NCBI GenBank assembly: GCA_008729055.1
Contig: SDUX01000001.1
Coordinates: forward strand, 682,001-746,000
DNA: 64,000 nt
Source of the DNA: Pyropia haitanensis
Taxonomy: Eukaryota > Rhodophyta > Bangiophyceae > Bangiales > Bangiaceae
Direction: 5' to 3'
The notes under the pieces were generated by a model. That model was not told the origin of the DNA and made no database searches. It worked only from the letters and a program-made list of their open reading frames with translations. The translations under genes and the position numbers were made by a program. The first letter of the stretch is position 1; each line of letters begins with the position of its first letter. Of this stretch, positions 51,789 through 62,484 are shown piece after piece.

Positions 51789-52955
51789 TCAAACGCGCAG
51801 AGTATCTTGGCCGACAATGCACAGCAGGGCCATCCCGCAAGTGCGGGGCACTGCACAAGCATTGCCACCACCGCCCCCCGCGGCAGGCGCAGCAGCCGCC
51901 TCAGTCGCGGGCGCCGCCGTCGCCACCGTTGCCGCCGCCGCTGCCGTCGCCGGTCGCGCCGCCTCTGGCGCGACGTGGGCCTTACCCTCGGGCGCCGCAC
52001 CCACCTCGGCATTGGCGGCAGCAGCGGCTGCGGCGGCCGCCTCAGACCGACGGGCCTCGCGCGCAATCTTCATCAGCCACTTCTGAAGGTGCGTGCGCGC
52101 CTGGGTCTGGTTGCGTGTCGCCACCGCCGCCGCAATGGCCTTGAGGTCCTTGTGGCCGTACCGACGGAGGGCCTCGAGGAAGCGGGCGTGCTCCTCTGCG
52201 GTCCAATAGCGGCTCTGCGTTGGCCCAGACGCCGAGCTGAACCGGCTCTTCGACGCCGTCGGACGCTTGGCCGTCGACGCGGCGGAACGCGACTTGCGGA
52301 CCGCCCCGCCCACCGGGGCCGCGGCCGCCGCCCGGGAGCCCGCAGCCGCGGCTGCCCGCGCCACCGGCGGCGGCGGCACCGCCACTGCCGGCACGGCCGT
52401 CGCGCCACGCACGGTCGTCGGCGCCAAGCCAGTCGCAACCTCCGCGTCCCTGTCAGCCGATGCCGCGCCCGCACGGCTCAGCAGGAGCAACCCGTCGGCA
52501 GCTGTGCAGGAGCGCACCTCCACATCCGCCGAGCCGGGTGCTGCTGCCGTCCGCGCCACGGCCGCCTCAGTAGTGGTGACCATCGACATGTCAAGCGGCG
52601 GCCCCCGGGGGGGCTGCGACAGCTCCGAACAGTTTGACCAGCTGCCGCTGCCACCCGCGCCCCCGTGGGTCTGCATCGACGGCACCCGCGCCAGCGCCGC
52701 AGGGTCCGCCACCCGCCCATCACCGTCAGCCACCGAGGACACAGGCAACGCCCCACCAGTCGCCACCGCGGCCGCCCGCTCTGCCGCCTTGAGCTGCCGC
52801 GTCAGGATGGCCGCCTGGCCCAGCGCCGCGTCGAGTGACACACGCAGCGCAGCCGCAGAGGCGGTCGAGACCGCCAACGCCGCCTCGGCCCGCACCGCCC
52901 GGTCGCAGCTGCACGCCGCCCCGCGTCGACCGTCGTCACCCCCACCGGGGTCCAT
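51789..52955 (-). CDS. MYB-related (SHAQKYF-type) transcription factor
   Basis: 388 residues from ATG 52953-52955, intronless. A single MYB repeat lies at about 249-298: RYWTAEEHARFLEALRRYGH, KDLKAIAAAVATRNQTQART and HLQKWLMKIA. The spacing of the two Trp (251 and 293) and the motif TQARTHLQKWLMK, the counterpart of TQVRSHAQKYFLK, place it in the SHAQKYF/R1MYB class. In plants that class includes CCA1/RVE-type clock and light regulators, but a red-algal role cannot be inferred. A basic Lys/Arg/Ser stretch (219-240) precedes the repeat and could serve as nuclear signal. The first 60 residues form an Ala-rich, probably helical region; both ends are Ala/Pro/Gly low complexity. Confidence 0.85.
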   Translation of the reverse strand: MDPGGGDDGRRGAACSCDRAVRAEAALAVSTASAAALRVSLDAALGQAAILTRQLKAAERAAAVATGGALPVSSVADGDGRVADPAALARVPSMQTHGGAGGSGSWSNCSELSQPPRGPPLDMSMVTTTEAAVARTAAAPGSADVEVRSCTAADGLLLLSRAGAASADRDAEVATGLAPTTVRGATAVPAVAVPPPPVARAAAAAGSRAAAAAPVGGAVRKSRSAASTAKRPTASKSRFSSASGPTQSRYWTAEEHARFLEALRRYGHKDLKAIAAAVATRNQTQARTHLQKWLMKIAREARRSEAAAAAAAAANAEVGAAPEGKAHVAPEAARPATAAAAATVATAAPATEAAAAPAAGGGGGNACAVPRTCGMALLCIVGQDTLRV

Positions 52956-55123
52956 GGCCGCGCTGAGTGCAATGGCCGGCCGGCGCGACAGGAACGGGAA
53001 GTGGCTGATGGGGTAGGAAATGCGGGCAGGACTACGCCACCGCTGGATGTGTGGGGGGCGGAGTGGGGGGGGGGGAGGGGGGGCGGGGAAGGGATGGGAG
53101 GAGGCAAACAACGCCTCTCGCTGCGACCAACGGCAGTGACGCACGACAAATAAGCTGTGGCGTGCCACCGGTCGAGGTGAAGCGGGTGGAGCGGCGTCGG
53201 GGAACGCGGCAAGTCGAGGTATCTTTGACGGGGCTCACGCAGGTGTCCCCGCCGCTGCGCGTAAGGGCAAGCGCGCCGTCCCAGGTCAATAAACAACTCC
53301 TCGACCCGCTTCGCCGCCACACTCCCCGCGCCCCCCGCCCTGCGCGCACGCAGAACAGCGAGCCGCCGCCGCGCGACAGCGCGACCGACACTGGGTCCAC
53401 CGGGCACACAGGCCTAGAGGATGCACCGTCACCTGCGCTCCCTCGAGCGCGCAGACGCAGGCAGGCGTCGACTGGCGGGCGGTCGCTGCGTGCGGGTCGC
53501 GTTGCGAGCGCCTGCGTGTGTGCGCTGTCAGGGCGACGCCCGCGCTGCAGCTGGGTGCGGGGCGGCGGCTGGGCGGGCTGGACAGCACGTGGGGGCGGCG
53601 TGGGGTGGCTGGGGAGGGGCTGGGGGGGGCTGCCTGAGCAGCGACACTGTCTCGCTGGGGGCCCCTTGAGCTGCCCGAGGTCGACGCCACCAGTTGCGCG
53701 GCTGAAGACTGCGCTCGGTTGCGCTGGCCGTGGCCTCTCCTTTGCCTTGAACAGCAGGGGTGCGCCAGAGTGGCTTTGGACAGGGCTCCCTCGAGGAGGA
53801 GCGACGGCCAGCCTGGGACCTGGCCGCTCGTCTCCCCCCCCCCCCCTCCCCCCACCTGGTTGGCTCCTGCATCGGGCGGCTCCCCAGTCACCGCACACCC
53901 ATCAGCAGCACCCGTTTCCTTATAGAAGCTGAGGGAGGCTGGACTGCGGCTGCCACCAGCTCGCTCGTGAATGGTGGTCCGTATGCACCCGTGGTGTCGC
54001 TCCCCAATCTCGGCCGCGCGCACACGTCGGGGAGGATGCAATTCCAATGACCAACCGGTGCCCGCAGCGATAGCCTGAAGGACGCCGCCCGCTGGCGAGA
54101 GGAAGCAGGCCGCCCGCCTCTCCCGCGCCAGGGAGTTCAGCCATGACGGGCTGCCAACTGGTGCAATGCTGCGTTTGTGGCCTCGCAGGGCGTGTGACAA
54201 GCCTGCAAGAGGCCGATTTGCATACAAAAATTGTAGGTTTACTCAGCCTTCGGCGCGCTGCGCACTAGTGGCGAGGCGCGCCTCCCAACAGCGGCAGCCG
54301 AACGACCCCCCCCTGACGGGCCGTTCTCGAGGGCCTCCACCCAGCAACCCACCCCACCCCATTCCTGAATCGTCAGATTGAGGGCAGGCCGCAGGCCGAT
54401 CGAATATCGGCTCAGTCGTGGCAACGGGTGGTTGGCTGGCAGCGCAAGGCTATCGGAGGAGGTGGAGCTCGGCCGGCGAGGACCGCACTTCGCCGCCTGT
54501 GAGAGGCCAGCCCCGCGATCTCCGTCGGCGCCGCTCTTCCACAGTGCACTCCATCGCCTCCGCGGAGCGGAGGTCAATCGTCCAAGAAGCGCGCGCCGTC
54601 ATTGGCCAACCCGGCACACCATGGCCTCGGACCTCGGGTGCTCGGTGCGTCAAGCAGCGGCCAAAGCAAAAGGACCGCCGAGGCGCGTTTCCGCGTCATG
54701 GCTCCTTACTTACAGACGCCAACGCCGCGTCTGCTGTTCTCCTGAGGACCAAAGACCAATCAATGGGGGCAGCACGCGGTACAGGGCACGAGCTGGTCCG
54801 CCGTTGCTTTCAAAAAGGTTCTTGTTGATTGTTTCATCGCTTGTGCTTGTGGCTGGCAGTCGGCCTCCGGACACGGGTGGAAAAGTCTCGTGAGAGGGAA
54901 TCACTCGAAATTCGTGGTCCCGAGGGGTGATGTGAATGCACTCGATTTTTGCCACCACTGGAAACGTCTGTGTGCGCAAAGCGTCTCCGTCTCGACCACG
55001 CCTTGGTGGCCCGCCGTCATCCCGGTCACCCCCCCTGCGCCGCCCTTACCTCCACAGCGCGTCATCCCCCCTTCGTCCCTATCTGCCCAAGACCCTGTAG
55101 GACACTGCACATTCCCCCCTAAC
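52956..55123. other. Intergenic, 2.2 kb
   Basis: GC-rich near the MYB start, then moderate. It contains the MYB promoter. Frames in 53280-53900 are open on both strands but of Arg/Pro/Gly/Ser type without motif. Nothing recognised in 54000-55100. Confidence 0.5.
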
Positions 55124-55677
55124 ATGTCGTCCACATCCGCCCAGCCCGTTGGCCCCGTCTGTCCGTCTGCCGCCCCGATGTCGCCGGCATCTTGCCTTGC
55201 CCGTCTGCGGGCGGCCGCCAGCGCCTGTTACCCCGCCCACCGCTGCTTCTCCAGTTGCTCCTGCCCCCTCCCTCCCCCGCCGCTGGGCAGCCCCCTCACC
55301 ATCCGGCTGCAGTCCCGACGACCCCCTCCCAGCTGCTCAGCCCTTGCCGGGGCCACTATGTCCATTGAATCGTATGGACACAGCCAATACACCCCTTCTT
55401 TGCGCGTCCGCCCAGCGGATACCGTCGTCCGTCCCATCCATCCTCAACCCCACCGCTCGTCCTCAGCGGAAAGCCGCCGACATCCAGAGGCCGACAGTTT
55501 GTTGAGGAGCGCTTCCCAAAGGAGCGGATGCGACATGCTTCCCGCAGGCCACCCTCCTCGCGGCGTGATGTGTGGGTGCTGCGGAGACTGAGGGGGTTGC
55601 CGCGCACAGGCGAGGCTTCGGCCTATGTATGTCGCGGCCTGGAAATTGTTTTTCGAATACATCAACGTGAATTGTGA
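55124..55677 (+). pseudogene. Possible decayed gene, frameshifted
   Basis: Protein-like stretches occur in three frames in succession: from ATG 55124 (SSTSAQPVGPVCPSAAPMSP), then LCASAQRIPSSVPSILNPTA (about 55390-55470) in the second frame, then QFVEERFPKERMRHASRR onward to a TGA at 55675-55677 in the third. This order suggests a gene broken by indels, perhaps from a mobile element. No family identified, and chance cannot be excluded. Confidence 0.25.
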
Positions 55678-56510
55678 GAGGCGCTCCGAAGCTTTCAAGT
55701 TGCGCCATCTTTCATCTCACGCTCGCAAGCACATGATCGTAAGGGCACAGCCACCAATGTCGACTAACGGCCTGAAATGAATCATTTTTGAGAGCCACGT
55801 GTGCAACGTGTACGCCCCTGAGTGGTCCGACTATCGCCGTGCTACCGGGATAGTCGACAGGGAACGTCTTGAGGCCGATACGGGGGCTACCAATGGGCTA
55901 CTTTGCAAAACAGAGCACAGCTTGTCCTCTCCAAATCCCACAAACGTATCGGTTGTGCGTGTTCACATTCTGTCGAAGAGCTCTACTCCAGCGCTGGGAA
56001 ACGGGGACTCCACGTGGCATGCTATCGACCAATGAAAGACCTGAGATCGGTTAGCTCTGGGACAATCGCGATACTAAAAGGCGTCCTTTTAGTAACGCGA
56101 TATAGTCCCAAGACTATCGGACCCTGGGGTATGCACGTTTTTGAGAAGGAGTGTATGTATCCCTCACTTCTTACAACTTTATTGTCGCACCTTACGGCGT
56201 TTCAGGCCTCGGATAGTCCGTTGACATCGCGGAACAGCGCGATCTACGCCACGTTTAGTTACATGCGCCACGTTTCGCACACGTGGCACAAATCCGGGCC
56301 AATATGGCCGTTAGTCCACATTGGTGGCTGTGCTCTTACGATCCCATCAACGAGCACACGGGATCAAGGCCACGCGAGCACCCGCATCAGCAGCTGGATT
56401 CTGCCGACAGAGCCTTGCTGACCTCGCCCTCCTTCCAGCGCGCCCTGACCAGCTCCCGGTTCCGCCTCGTAACCGTGCACGACCCCGCCTCCCTCGTCTG
56501 CTCCCTTCCC
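55678..56510. promoter_or_regulatory. Upstream region of the PrxQ gene
   Basis: 0.83 kb of lower GC. Contains several GACTATC/GGATAGTC motifs (about 55830, 55850, 56112, 56211) and a strong hairpin (listed). Presumably includes the PrxQ promoter. Confidence 0.5.
56059..56109. repeat. Inverted repeat (hairpin), arms ~23 bp, 3-nt loop
   Basis: Left arm 56059-56081 (GGGACAATCGCG... ending ACTAAAAGG) and right arm 56085-56109 (CCTTTTAGT... ending TATAGTCCC) pair with one small bulge and a CGT loop. Could be a tiny foldback element, or a regulatory or terminator-like structure 400 bp upstream of PrxQ. Confidence 0.75.
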
Positions 56511-57152
56511 ATGGCGGCGTTTATCCCGAGTGTGGCTTCAACCAGCTGCCGCCATGCGGTCCGCCTGACCCGGTCGGTCACGCGGGCGCCGCCGCTCGGG
56601 GCGGGGCTCGCCGCCGCCGCTCCCGGCGGCCGCGCGGCCGCGCCGCGGCGGCCGCCCCCCCCCGCGGGCCGCGCGGTCCGCTTCGCCACCACGTCGGCCG
56701 CGGCGGTGGCGGCCGGGGACAAGGCGCCCGACTTTACCGCCACCGACTCGGCCGGCACGACGTTTGCGCTGTCCGCGCTGACGCCCGGCCGGCCCGTCGT
56801 GCTCTACTTTTTTCCAAAGTCCTTCACGCCGGGGTGCACCAAGCAGGCGGCGGCGTTCCAAGCCGCGGCGGATGAGCTCGGCCGCCTCGACGCCGAGGTG
56901 ATTGGCATCAGCGGGGACGACCGCCAGGCGGAGTTTAAGAAGTCCATGGGACTGACCTTCCGCCTGGTCAGCGACGCGGACGGCTCGCTCCGCAAGCTCT
57001 ACGGCGTGCCGTCGACGTTTGGCATCTTGCCCGGCCGCGTCACGTACGTGATTGACGCTGGGGGGATGGTGGTGAAGACCATCAACAGCCAGCTCGATAT
57101 CGGCAGCCACGTGAAGGAGTCGATCAAGGCGCTGGAGGCGGCGGCCAAGTGA
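56511..57152 (+). CDS. PRXQ: Peroxiredoxin Q (BCP type), probably plastid, one-Cys form
   Basis: Thiol peroxidase that reduces H2O2 and alkyl hydroperoxides. The 213-residue product has an Arg/Ser/Ala/Pro-rich N-terminal extension (about 1-62), a likely plastid (or mitochondrial) transit peptide. The BCP/PrxQ core follows: GDKAPDFTATDSAGTTFALS, VVLYFFPKSFTPGCTKQAAA with the peroxidatic Cys109, EVIGISGDDRQ, RLVSDADGSLRKLYGVPSTF, GRVTYVIDAGG. Typical PrxQ has a resolving Cys five residues after the first (CTKQAC). Here that position is Ala and no other Cys occurs in the core, so the enzyme must act by a one-Cys mechanism. Start ATG 56511 (CCCATGGCG). Intronless. Convergent with the sorbitol dehydrogenase-like gene. 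Confidence 0.92.
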   Translation: MAAFIPSVASTSCRHAVRLTRSVTRAPPLGAGLAAAAPGGRAAAPRRPPPPAGRAVRFATTSAAAVAAGDKAPDFTATDSAGTTFALSALTPGRPVVLYFFPKSFTPGCTKQAAAFQAAADELGRLDAEVIGISGDDRQAEFKKSMGLTFRLVSDADGSLRKLYGVPSTFGILPGRVTYVIDAGGMVVKTINSQLDIGSHVKESIKALEAAAK

Positions 57153-57482
57153 GGGGGGGTGGTGCTCCACGCCGCGGCCGGTGGGAAGAGTACGCCGCTC
57201 TTTTGTGCATGGAATGCTGCATTGGCTGGGCGCTTGGGGTGACGCGTGGGCCGGGCCCGCTCGCGGCGGCGCGCGCAAGTGTTGGCGGGTGTCCCTCGGG
57301 GGGGCGGGCGGTTGGGAGTGGCGGGGTGGGCGCGGCTCGGCGGTGCACACATTCGCCAGGGTCAGGCATGGGTGGCGCCGGGCTGTGCCCCGAGTACCGG
57401 GCGACTCCCCCCCCCCCCCGCGCCGTCGACGTTGCGGCTCGAAACGCATGCCAGGGTTCCTTCCCCCCCCTCCCCGCCGTGC
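57153..57482. other. Convergent intergenic region, PrxQ/SORD
   Basis: 330 bp between stop codons; G/C rich. Both 3' ends. Nothing else seen. Confidence 0.6.
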
Positions 57483-57896
57483 CTACGCCACAGACGTCTG
57501 CACCTCCCCGAGGGCCCCCCCACCCGCAGCCCCCCACTCCCCCCCACAGTCAATAACCACCTTGATGACGCCGTCCCGCCCCTGCCGGACCGTCTCAAAC
57601 GCCTGCGCCGCGTCGGCCAGCCCGTAGCGGTGTGTCACGAGCCGCCGCAGCGACAGGCGCCCCTCCCCCACCAGCGTCGCGGCCTCGGCGTAGGTGTGGG
57701 CGTAGCGGAAGACGCCGCGAAGGTCCACCTCCTTGACACCCGCGTCGACCAGCGGCACCCCGACGACGGGCGCGCCCATGCCGACAACCACCACCACCCC
57801 GCCGGGGCGGACCACCGCCACGCACGCGGCCACACTCGCCGCCGCGCCGCTGCACTCGACGGCCACCGCCACACCCGGTGCGGGGGCGGCAGGGGA

Positions 57897-57930
<34 letters not shown>

Positions 57931-58796
57931 CCCGACGCCGCCTCCCCCGCCGCCGACCCGGGCGCGCCCGCACCGTCCGCGCCGGGCGCGAGGCGGCGCA
58001 GCGCGGCGGCCACGTCGGCGGCGACGCCCGCGGCGCCGCGGTCGTCTGCCACGTCGACCAGCACCGTCGCGTCAGCGCCGAGTTGGTCTGCCACCGCCAG
58101 CCGCGCCGCGTCCACGTCGGCCACCACCACCCGCCGGGCCGGGTACTTGGCCTTGGCCACCAGCAGGGTCACCAGCCCGATGGGCCCCGCGCCGCCGACG
58201 TACACGTCGCCCGCTCCGGCAGCGCCGGCGCCGTCGGCGTCGCCGTCCAGGCCCGCCCGTCGCAGCGCGTGGATGCCCACCGACAGGGGCTCAAACAACG
58301 CCGCGTCCTCGAGTGACACCCCCTCGGGCAGACGGTACACAAAGTCCGCGGCGTGGACGTAGTACGTGGCGAGGCTGCCATCCACGGGCGGCGTCGCGCA
58401 AAAGCGCATCTCCCCACACAGGTTGTACCGGCCCGCCGCGCACGCGGCGACGCCACACCGCGCGGCGGACGCGGCGCCCGCCGAGCTACACGGCACGCCG
58501 GGTTCGATGGCGACCTGGTCCCCGACGGCCAGGTGGGTGACGCCCGCGCCGAGGCGGACGACCACCCCCGCCGCCTCGTGGCCGAGCACCATTGGCGCCC
58601 GCAGCACAAACGGGCCGATGCGGCCGTGCGTCAGGTAGTGCACATCGCTGCCGCAGATGCCGACCTTGGCAACGGCGATGAGCACCTGGTGCGGGCCGGG
58701 GCGCGGCGTCGGGTGGGGGCCGACGCGCAGATCACCGGCGCCGTGCAGCACGGCGGCGGTGTTTGGTCCGAGGTCAGGGGGGGGAGACGGCGGCAT
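57483..58796 (-). CDS. SORD: Sorbitol/polyol dehydrogenase-like, zinc MDR family
   Basis: NAD-dependent polyol oxidation (sorbitol to fructose or a related pair). 437 residues from ATG 58794-58796, intronless. Catalytic zinc ligands are Cys48 ([10 protein letters not shown]) and His73-Glu74 (GHEAAG), with the [11 protein letters not shown] segment. The structural-zinc lobe has EPGVPC...[20 protein letters not shown] as in SDHs, but its Cys are spaced C103-x10-C114-x4-C119-x7-C127 instead of C-x2-C-x2-C-x7-C. The Rossmann motif is GGAGPIGLV, followed by [11 protein letters not shown], an Asp consistent with NAD(H) preference. A poly-Ala/Pro insertion (about 290-330) lengthens the protein beyond the usual ~350-370. 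Start choice: first ATG with family-like sequence after it; upstream is lower-GC promoter DNA. Confidence 0.93.
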
Positions 58797-59137
58797 GGTG
58801 ATGGGGAGACTGGGGTGCCGCCGTCGAGGAGGGACGGAGCCTGCAGGCGACAGAGGTGGAAGTCGTCGGCGAGATATACAGAGATGGACGGAAGCGGGGT
58901 ACTGACTTTGGCCATCGTTCGAAGGGGTGTAATACATAGCTTGTCTGGCCCAATAAACGGCCACTGCCCCTAAACCGGCCACTCCACGTGGCCCACGTGT
59001 ATCCCCAAATTGACCCCTCTGACGACGATCTCTCCCACTCTGCCGCGGTTCGCGCTACACTGGTCGCCCATCAGTGCCTTCGTCCCCTCATCTTACCTCA
59101 CATACTCCGCCCCCCGGACCCCCCGATTGACCCAATC
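58797..59137. other. Intergenic, SORD promoter and left flank of transposase
   Basis: 341 bp. The SORD promoter is on the - strand side. The left inverted repeat of the DDE transposon should lie here (for example near 58945-59000, AAACGGCCACTGCCCCTAAA), but with the right end lost it cannot be verified. Confidence 0.45.
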
Positions 59138-60423
59138 ATGCCGCTTACCCGTGCTGAAGCCAGCAACGTTGCTAGATCCACCGATGGACCTGATGCGGCG
59201 ACGCAGCCGGCCGCTTCTTCTCGTGGCGGGACCGCGCGTGCGTCTGTACCAGGGCCGTCTGCTCCCTGTGCGGACCCGGTGGTGCGCGCCTGCGAGCTGT
59301 TTTCTACTTTATCTGGTAAAAACCTTGTTTCCCAGCTGATGTCTCGTGTCGCTGGCCTATCGCGGAGGAGCGCCCGTACTATTGTGATCAACGGAGGCAC
59401 CCTCCGCACTCGCGGGCGCCCTCCGTTCTTCACTGCCGAGGAGGAGGACGCCATCGTGGATGCTATGGGTGTTTGGGCGGCGCAGGGTCTGCTGCTGACG
59501 GCAGACACCCTTCGACTGCTGCTGAAGGACTACATCAAGGGCATGGACGCCGCGCGCGTTGAGCAGGCCAAGTCATACTTTGGGCCGGACGCCAGCCCTG
59601 GCAGGCGCTGGTTTGACCTGTTTGTGCGGCGCCACCCAACCCTCAAGCCTGTCAAGCCCTCTTCCCTCGAGGCGTCGCGCTCTAAGGCGGCGTCGCCGGA
59701 GGCAGTCGCCAAAACCTTTGGTGCCCTCTCTTTCCTCGCCGAAAAGCTGCAAATCAACCATGCCCGTCAAGTCTACAATATGGATGAGTCCATGTTTGAC
59801 GCCAAGGAGCTCCTGGAAGGCGCCGGTGGCAAAGTTTTTGTGCCTGGTGGTGTAGAGCGCTTGGACTTTGTACTTCCTCCTGTCAAGGACAATGGCGCTA
59901 AGGCCACCGTCGTGGCTTGCGTTTGCGCTGACGGGTCGGCGCTCCCGCCATTTGTGGTCGTGCCTGGGGCCCCTATCAGGGTCCCATTTATGTACACCAC
60001 ACGTGAAGATGGAACCAAGAAGTACGTCCCGCTGGCGGACCTTCTGGAGGACCCTGATGCGGAGGTGCGACGGCGAGAGCCCCCTGGGTTTGACCAGGAG
60101 CTCTGGGGGGAGTGGGCTCACTCCGTGGCGCGCCTCCTCGGCAAGGTGCGCCCAGAGGAGCCTAAGCTCCTTTTGCTCGATGGCTGCAAGGTCCACTATG
60201 ACTTGGATGGGCTGCTGGCGCTCCGGGCTGCCAATGTGTACGCCCTGATGTACCCTTCACACCTCTCCCACATCTTGCAGCCCTGCGACGACCGCGTTTT
60301 CCTGGCTCTCAAGGCTAATGGACGCACTCACATGCGGGCTCTGCTGGCATCCATTCCTGCGGGGGCCGGTTTTGATGTCCGCTACCTTCTCCAGGCGATT
60401 GCGGCGAGCTGGACGGCAACAAT
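59138..60423 (+). CDS. DDE transposase, Fot1/pogo type, C-terminally interrupted
   Basis: Cut-and-paste DNA transposase. 428 codons from ATG 59138 before the sequence changes into an LTR. The N-terminal part has helix-turn-helix-like regions (about 70-150: GLSRRSARTIVINGG; PPFFTAEEEDAIVDAMGVWA), then WFDLFVRRHPTLK, the usual CENPB/pogo-type link. The catalytic acidic residues are Asp216 (YNMDESMF), Asp348 (LLLDGCKVHYD) and Asp384 (SHILQPCDDRVF). Thirty-five residues separate the last two, i.e. DD35D as in Fot1-like elements, which insert at TA. After AIAASWTATI the frame continues into LTR sequence, so the natural C terminus is missing and the copy is probably dead. GC and codon bias are milder than in host genes. 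Confidence 0.88.
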
Positions 60424-60811
60424 TGTAGCAGTACGGCTACGCCGACCCACAACTTGTGGGGGCGGAACACGCACGCTCGGGTCCCAACTTGGAACACCGG
60501 AAGCAACCCGTGCAACACCAACACGCGACTTGCGTGTGACGAGTGGCCGACTCGCCAAGGCACGAACAAGATGTGTCGGAGCCAGACGGAGTTTACTTGG
60601 CAGCCAAGGGGGGCCCTCCCCGCCTTGCTGTCCCGCGCATATAAACCCTCGTGTGCACGCATGCGCGCGCACACCCCTCGTAAAACACGCAAAAAAATGA
60701 ACACTCAGACCACCCAATAAAAAGGCTCCACGATCAAAGCAAGCAAGCGTAGAAATCCGTCTGGCTCCCGCGCAAAAATCCCCAAGATACGAACCACTGC
60801 AATACTCTGCA
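60424..60811 (+). mobile_element. LTR (5' LTR or solo) of a second retroelement, inserted in the transposase
   Basis: Begins TGTAGCAG right after the transposase coding stops matching and ends ACTCTGCA, i.e. TG...CA. It contains a TATA box, TATAAA at 60640-60645, and a polyadenylation signal AATAAA at 60716-60721, in the promoter-then-polyA order of an LTR read on the + strand. Two bases after the end comes TGGGGTGCCGAAAGTCCCAG (60814-60833), a plausible tRNA primer-binding site. Only ~125 bp of internal sequence follow before the chromovirus LTR begins, so the rest has been displaced. The boundaries are inferred without a second copy. Confidence 0.58.
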
Positions 60812-60938
60812 AATGGGGTGCCGAAAGTCCCAGTCGGAACTTCGAGCTGAAATCGGAATATTTCACTCATGGGTCGGGTGAAATCCAATCTCAATTCTGA
60901 GCCACTTGCTCCGAATATTCAAACCCAGATTCGGGGTT

Positions 60939-62410
60939 TGTCACATTTCCCCCTCCTCAACAGTCCAGCCGTCCCGGCGGACGTCCAATCATCTGCCACT
61001 TGCAGATCTCCCTGGGGGTGGCGAGATTGCATCTCCCCAGGTAGGGGGGCTAAGGATACGAGAATCACAACTCGTGAAGCTCGCACCTCATTGGGTGGAC
61101 GGAAAGATCTGGCCCAGTGTCGTGAGGGACACGTAGGGGCCAGGGGCGCCGCGCCCACAAACTCGTGTCGCGCGGGCCCGCCCGCGCCCGGGGCGGTCGA
61201 GCACATCTCGTGGCCCGGGTCGCGTGGGCCGTGTCAGGGGGGGGGGCTAGTGCAGTGTCCGCTCGCACCCCCCCCCCCTTCCACATAACCTCCCGCGAGG
61301 GGTGGGGCGTGGTGACTCATCACCCCCCCTCCCTCCGAGGGCCTGGCGTGCCGCCTTGGCACGCCGGGTGCGGGGCGTGGCGTGCCGCCTGGGTACGCCG
61401 CACGCGGGGCGCGGGGTGTGCTCACTCGGCACACCTCGTGCAGGGTGCGGGGTGTGCCCACTCGGCACACCTCGCACATAACGGGCACCTCCTCCTGTTG
61501 CTGTTCCTGGGAGTTTCCAGGGACACGCAGGAGGAGTATCTCCAGGGGGGCACGGAGCCAACTGGGCTCGGGCTCCTCAGGTGCCGGGGGGGGCGGGGGG
61601 TGAGTTGCCACTCCGCCCCCATATCCGTCGCCTCACCCCAGGTCGGGGTGACGCTTCCCCCGGGGCGAGAGTTTTCCCCCGGGGCCGTCCGGTCGGGGCG
61701 CTTCTCCCCTTTTCTTTCCCCTTTCCCCCCTTGGTGTCTGGGGTGCGGGGTGGCGGTCGGGGCGCTGCTCCGCCCTTCCCGGCCCCTGTGTCGGGCGCGT
61801 GCTCCCCCTTTCGGTCGGGTGTGGGTCTTCCCTTCCTCCCTCTGCGGGGTCGTGCGTCCGTCGGCGGGTGGTGCGCCTTCCTCTTCCTCCCGTGTGTCGG
61901 GTGGCCGGCGGTCGGGGTGGTGTGTCCCTCTGCCTCCCGTGGGTCGGGCGGTCGGCGGCCGTGGTGGTGTTGTCGTCCTCCTCCCTCCCGTGGGTCGGGC
62001 GCTCGTCGGCGGGGCGTGTGTCGTCCCTGTCCGCCTCTGTGTCTGGCGGCTGTCCGTGGGGGTGCTGCTTTCTCTTCCGCCCCTGGGTCGGGCGGCCGTC
62101 GGTGGGGGTGACTTGAGTCGGTTCCCCCCCCCCCCCATTTATTTTTTTTTTTTTTTTCTTTTGTCTTCTTTTTTTTTTTTTTTGTGCTTGAGTCGGGGGA
62201 GGTGTTACGGGTCGTGGGTGGAGTCGTCCCACTTCCCGCGGAGCTCGCCCTCGCCAAGTCGGTCAAGAGGTGGTGACGGGGGGCGTGGGTCGTGTCCCCC
62301 CTCCAGAGCTCTACATCACCAAGTTGGTCAAGATGTCGGCGGGGGCGTGGGTCGTGTCCCCCCCCTTAATGATCAAGAAGAATTTTGTTTTGTTGGTATC
62401 GACTGTGACA
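60939..62410 (-). mobile_element. 3' LTR of Ty3/gypsy chromovirus
   Basis: 1472 bp with matching 7-bp inverted ends, TGTCACA at 60939 and TGTGACA at 62404-62410. On the - strand it is preceded immediately by a purine tract (complement of CCTCCCCCCTA, 62411-62421) that fits the polypurine primer of plus-strand synthesis, and the pol stop codon lies just 75 bp upstream. Internally it has about four ~38-bp tandem units with CACTCGGCACACCTCG cores (61340-61480), degenerate GTGGGTCGGGCG repeats (61850-62110), and long T runs (62141-62183). The 5' LTR is outside the window. Confidence 0.85.
61340..61480. repeat. Tandem ~38-bp repeats inside the chromovirus LTR
   Basis: Roughly four diverged copies of a unit containing GTGCGGGGYGTGC and CACTCGGCACACCTCG or variants; each unit has dyad symmetry (GGTGTGC...GCACACC). 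Confidence 0.75.
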
Positions 62411-62484
62411 CCTCCCCCCTACTTGACTCAGTGGGGGGAGTCATCCCCCTCCCCGACTTTGGGGTGGGGGTGACGTACCTCTGG

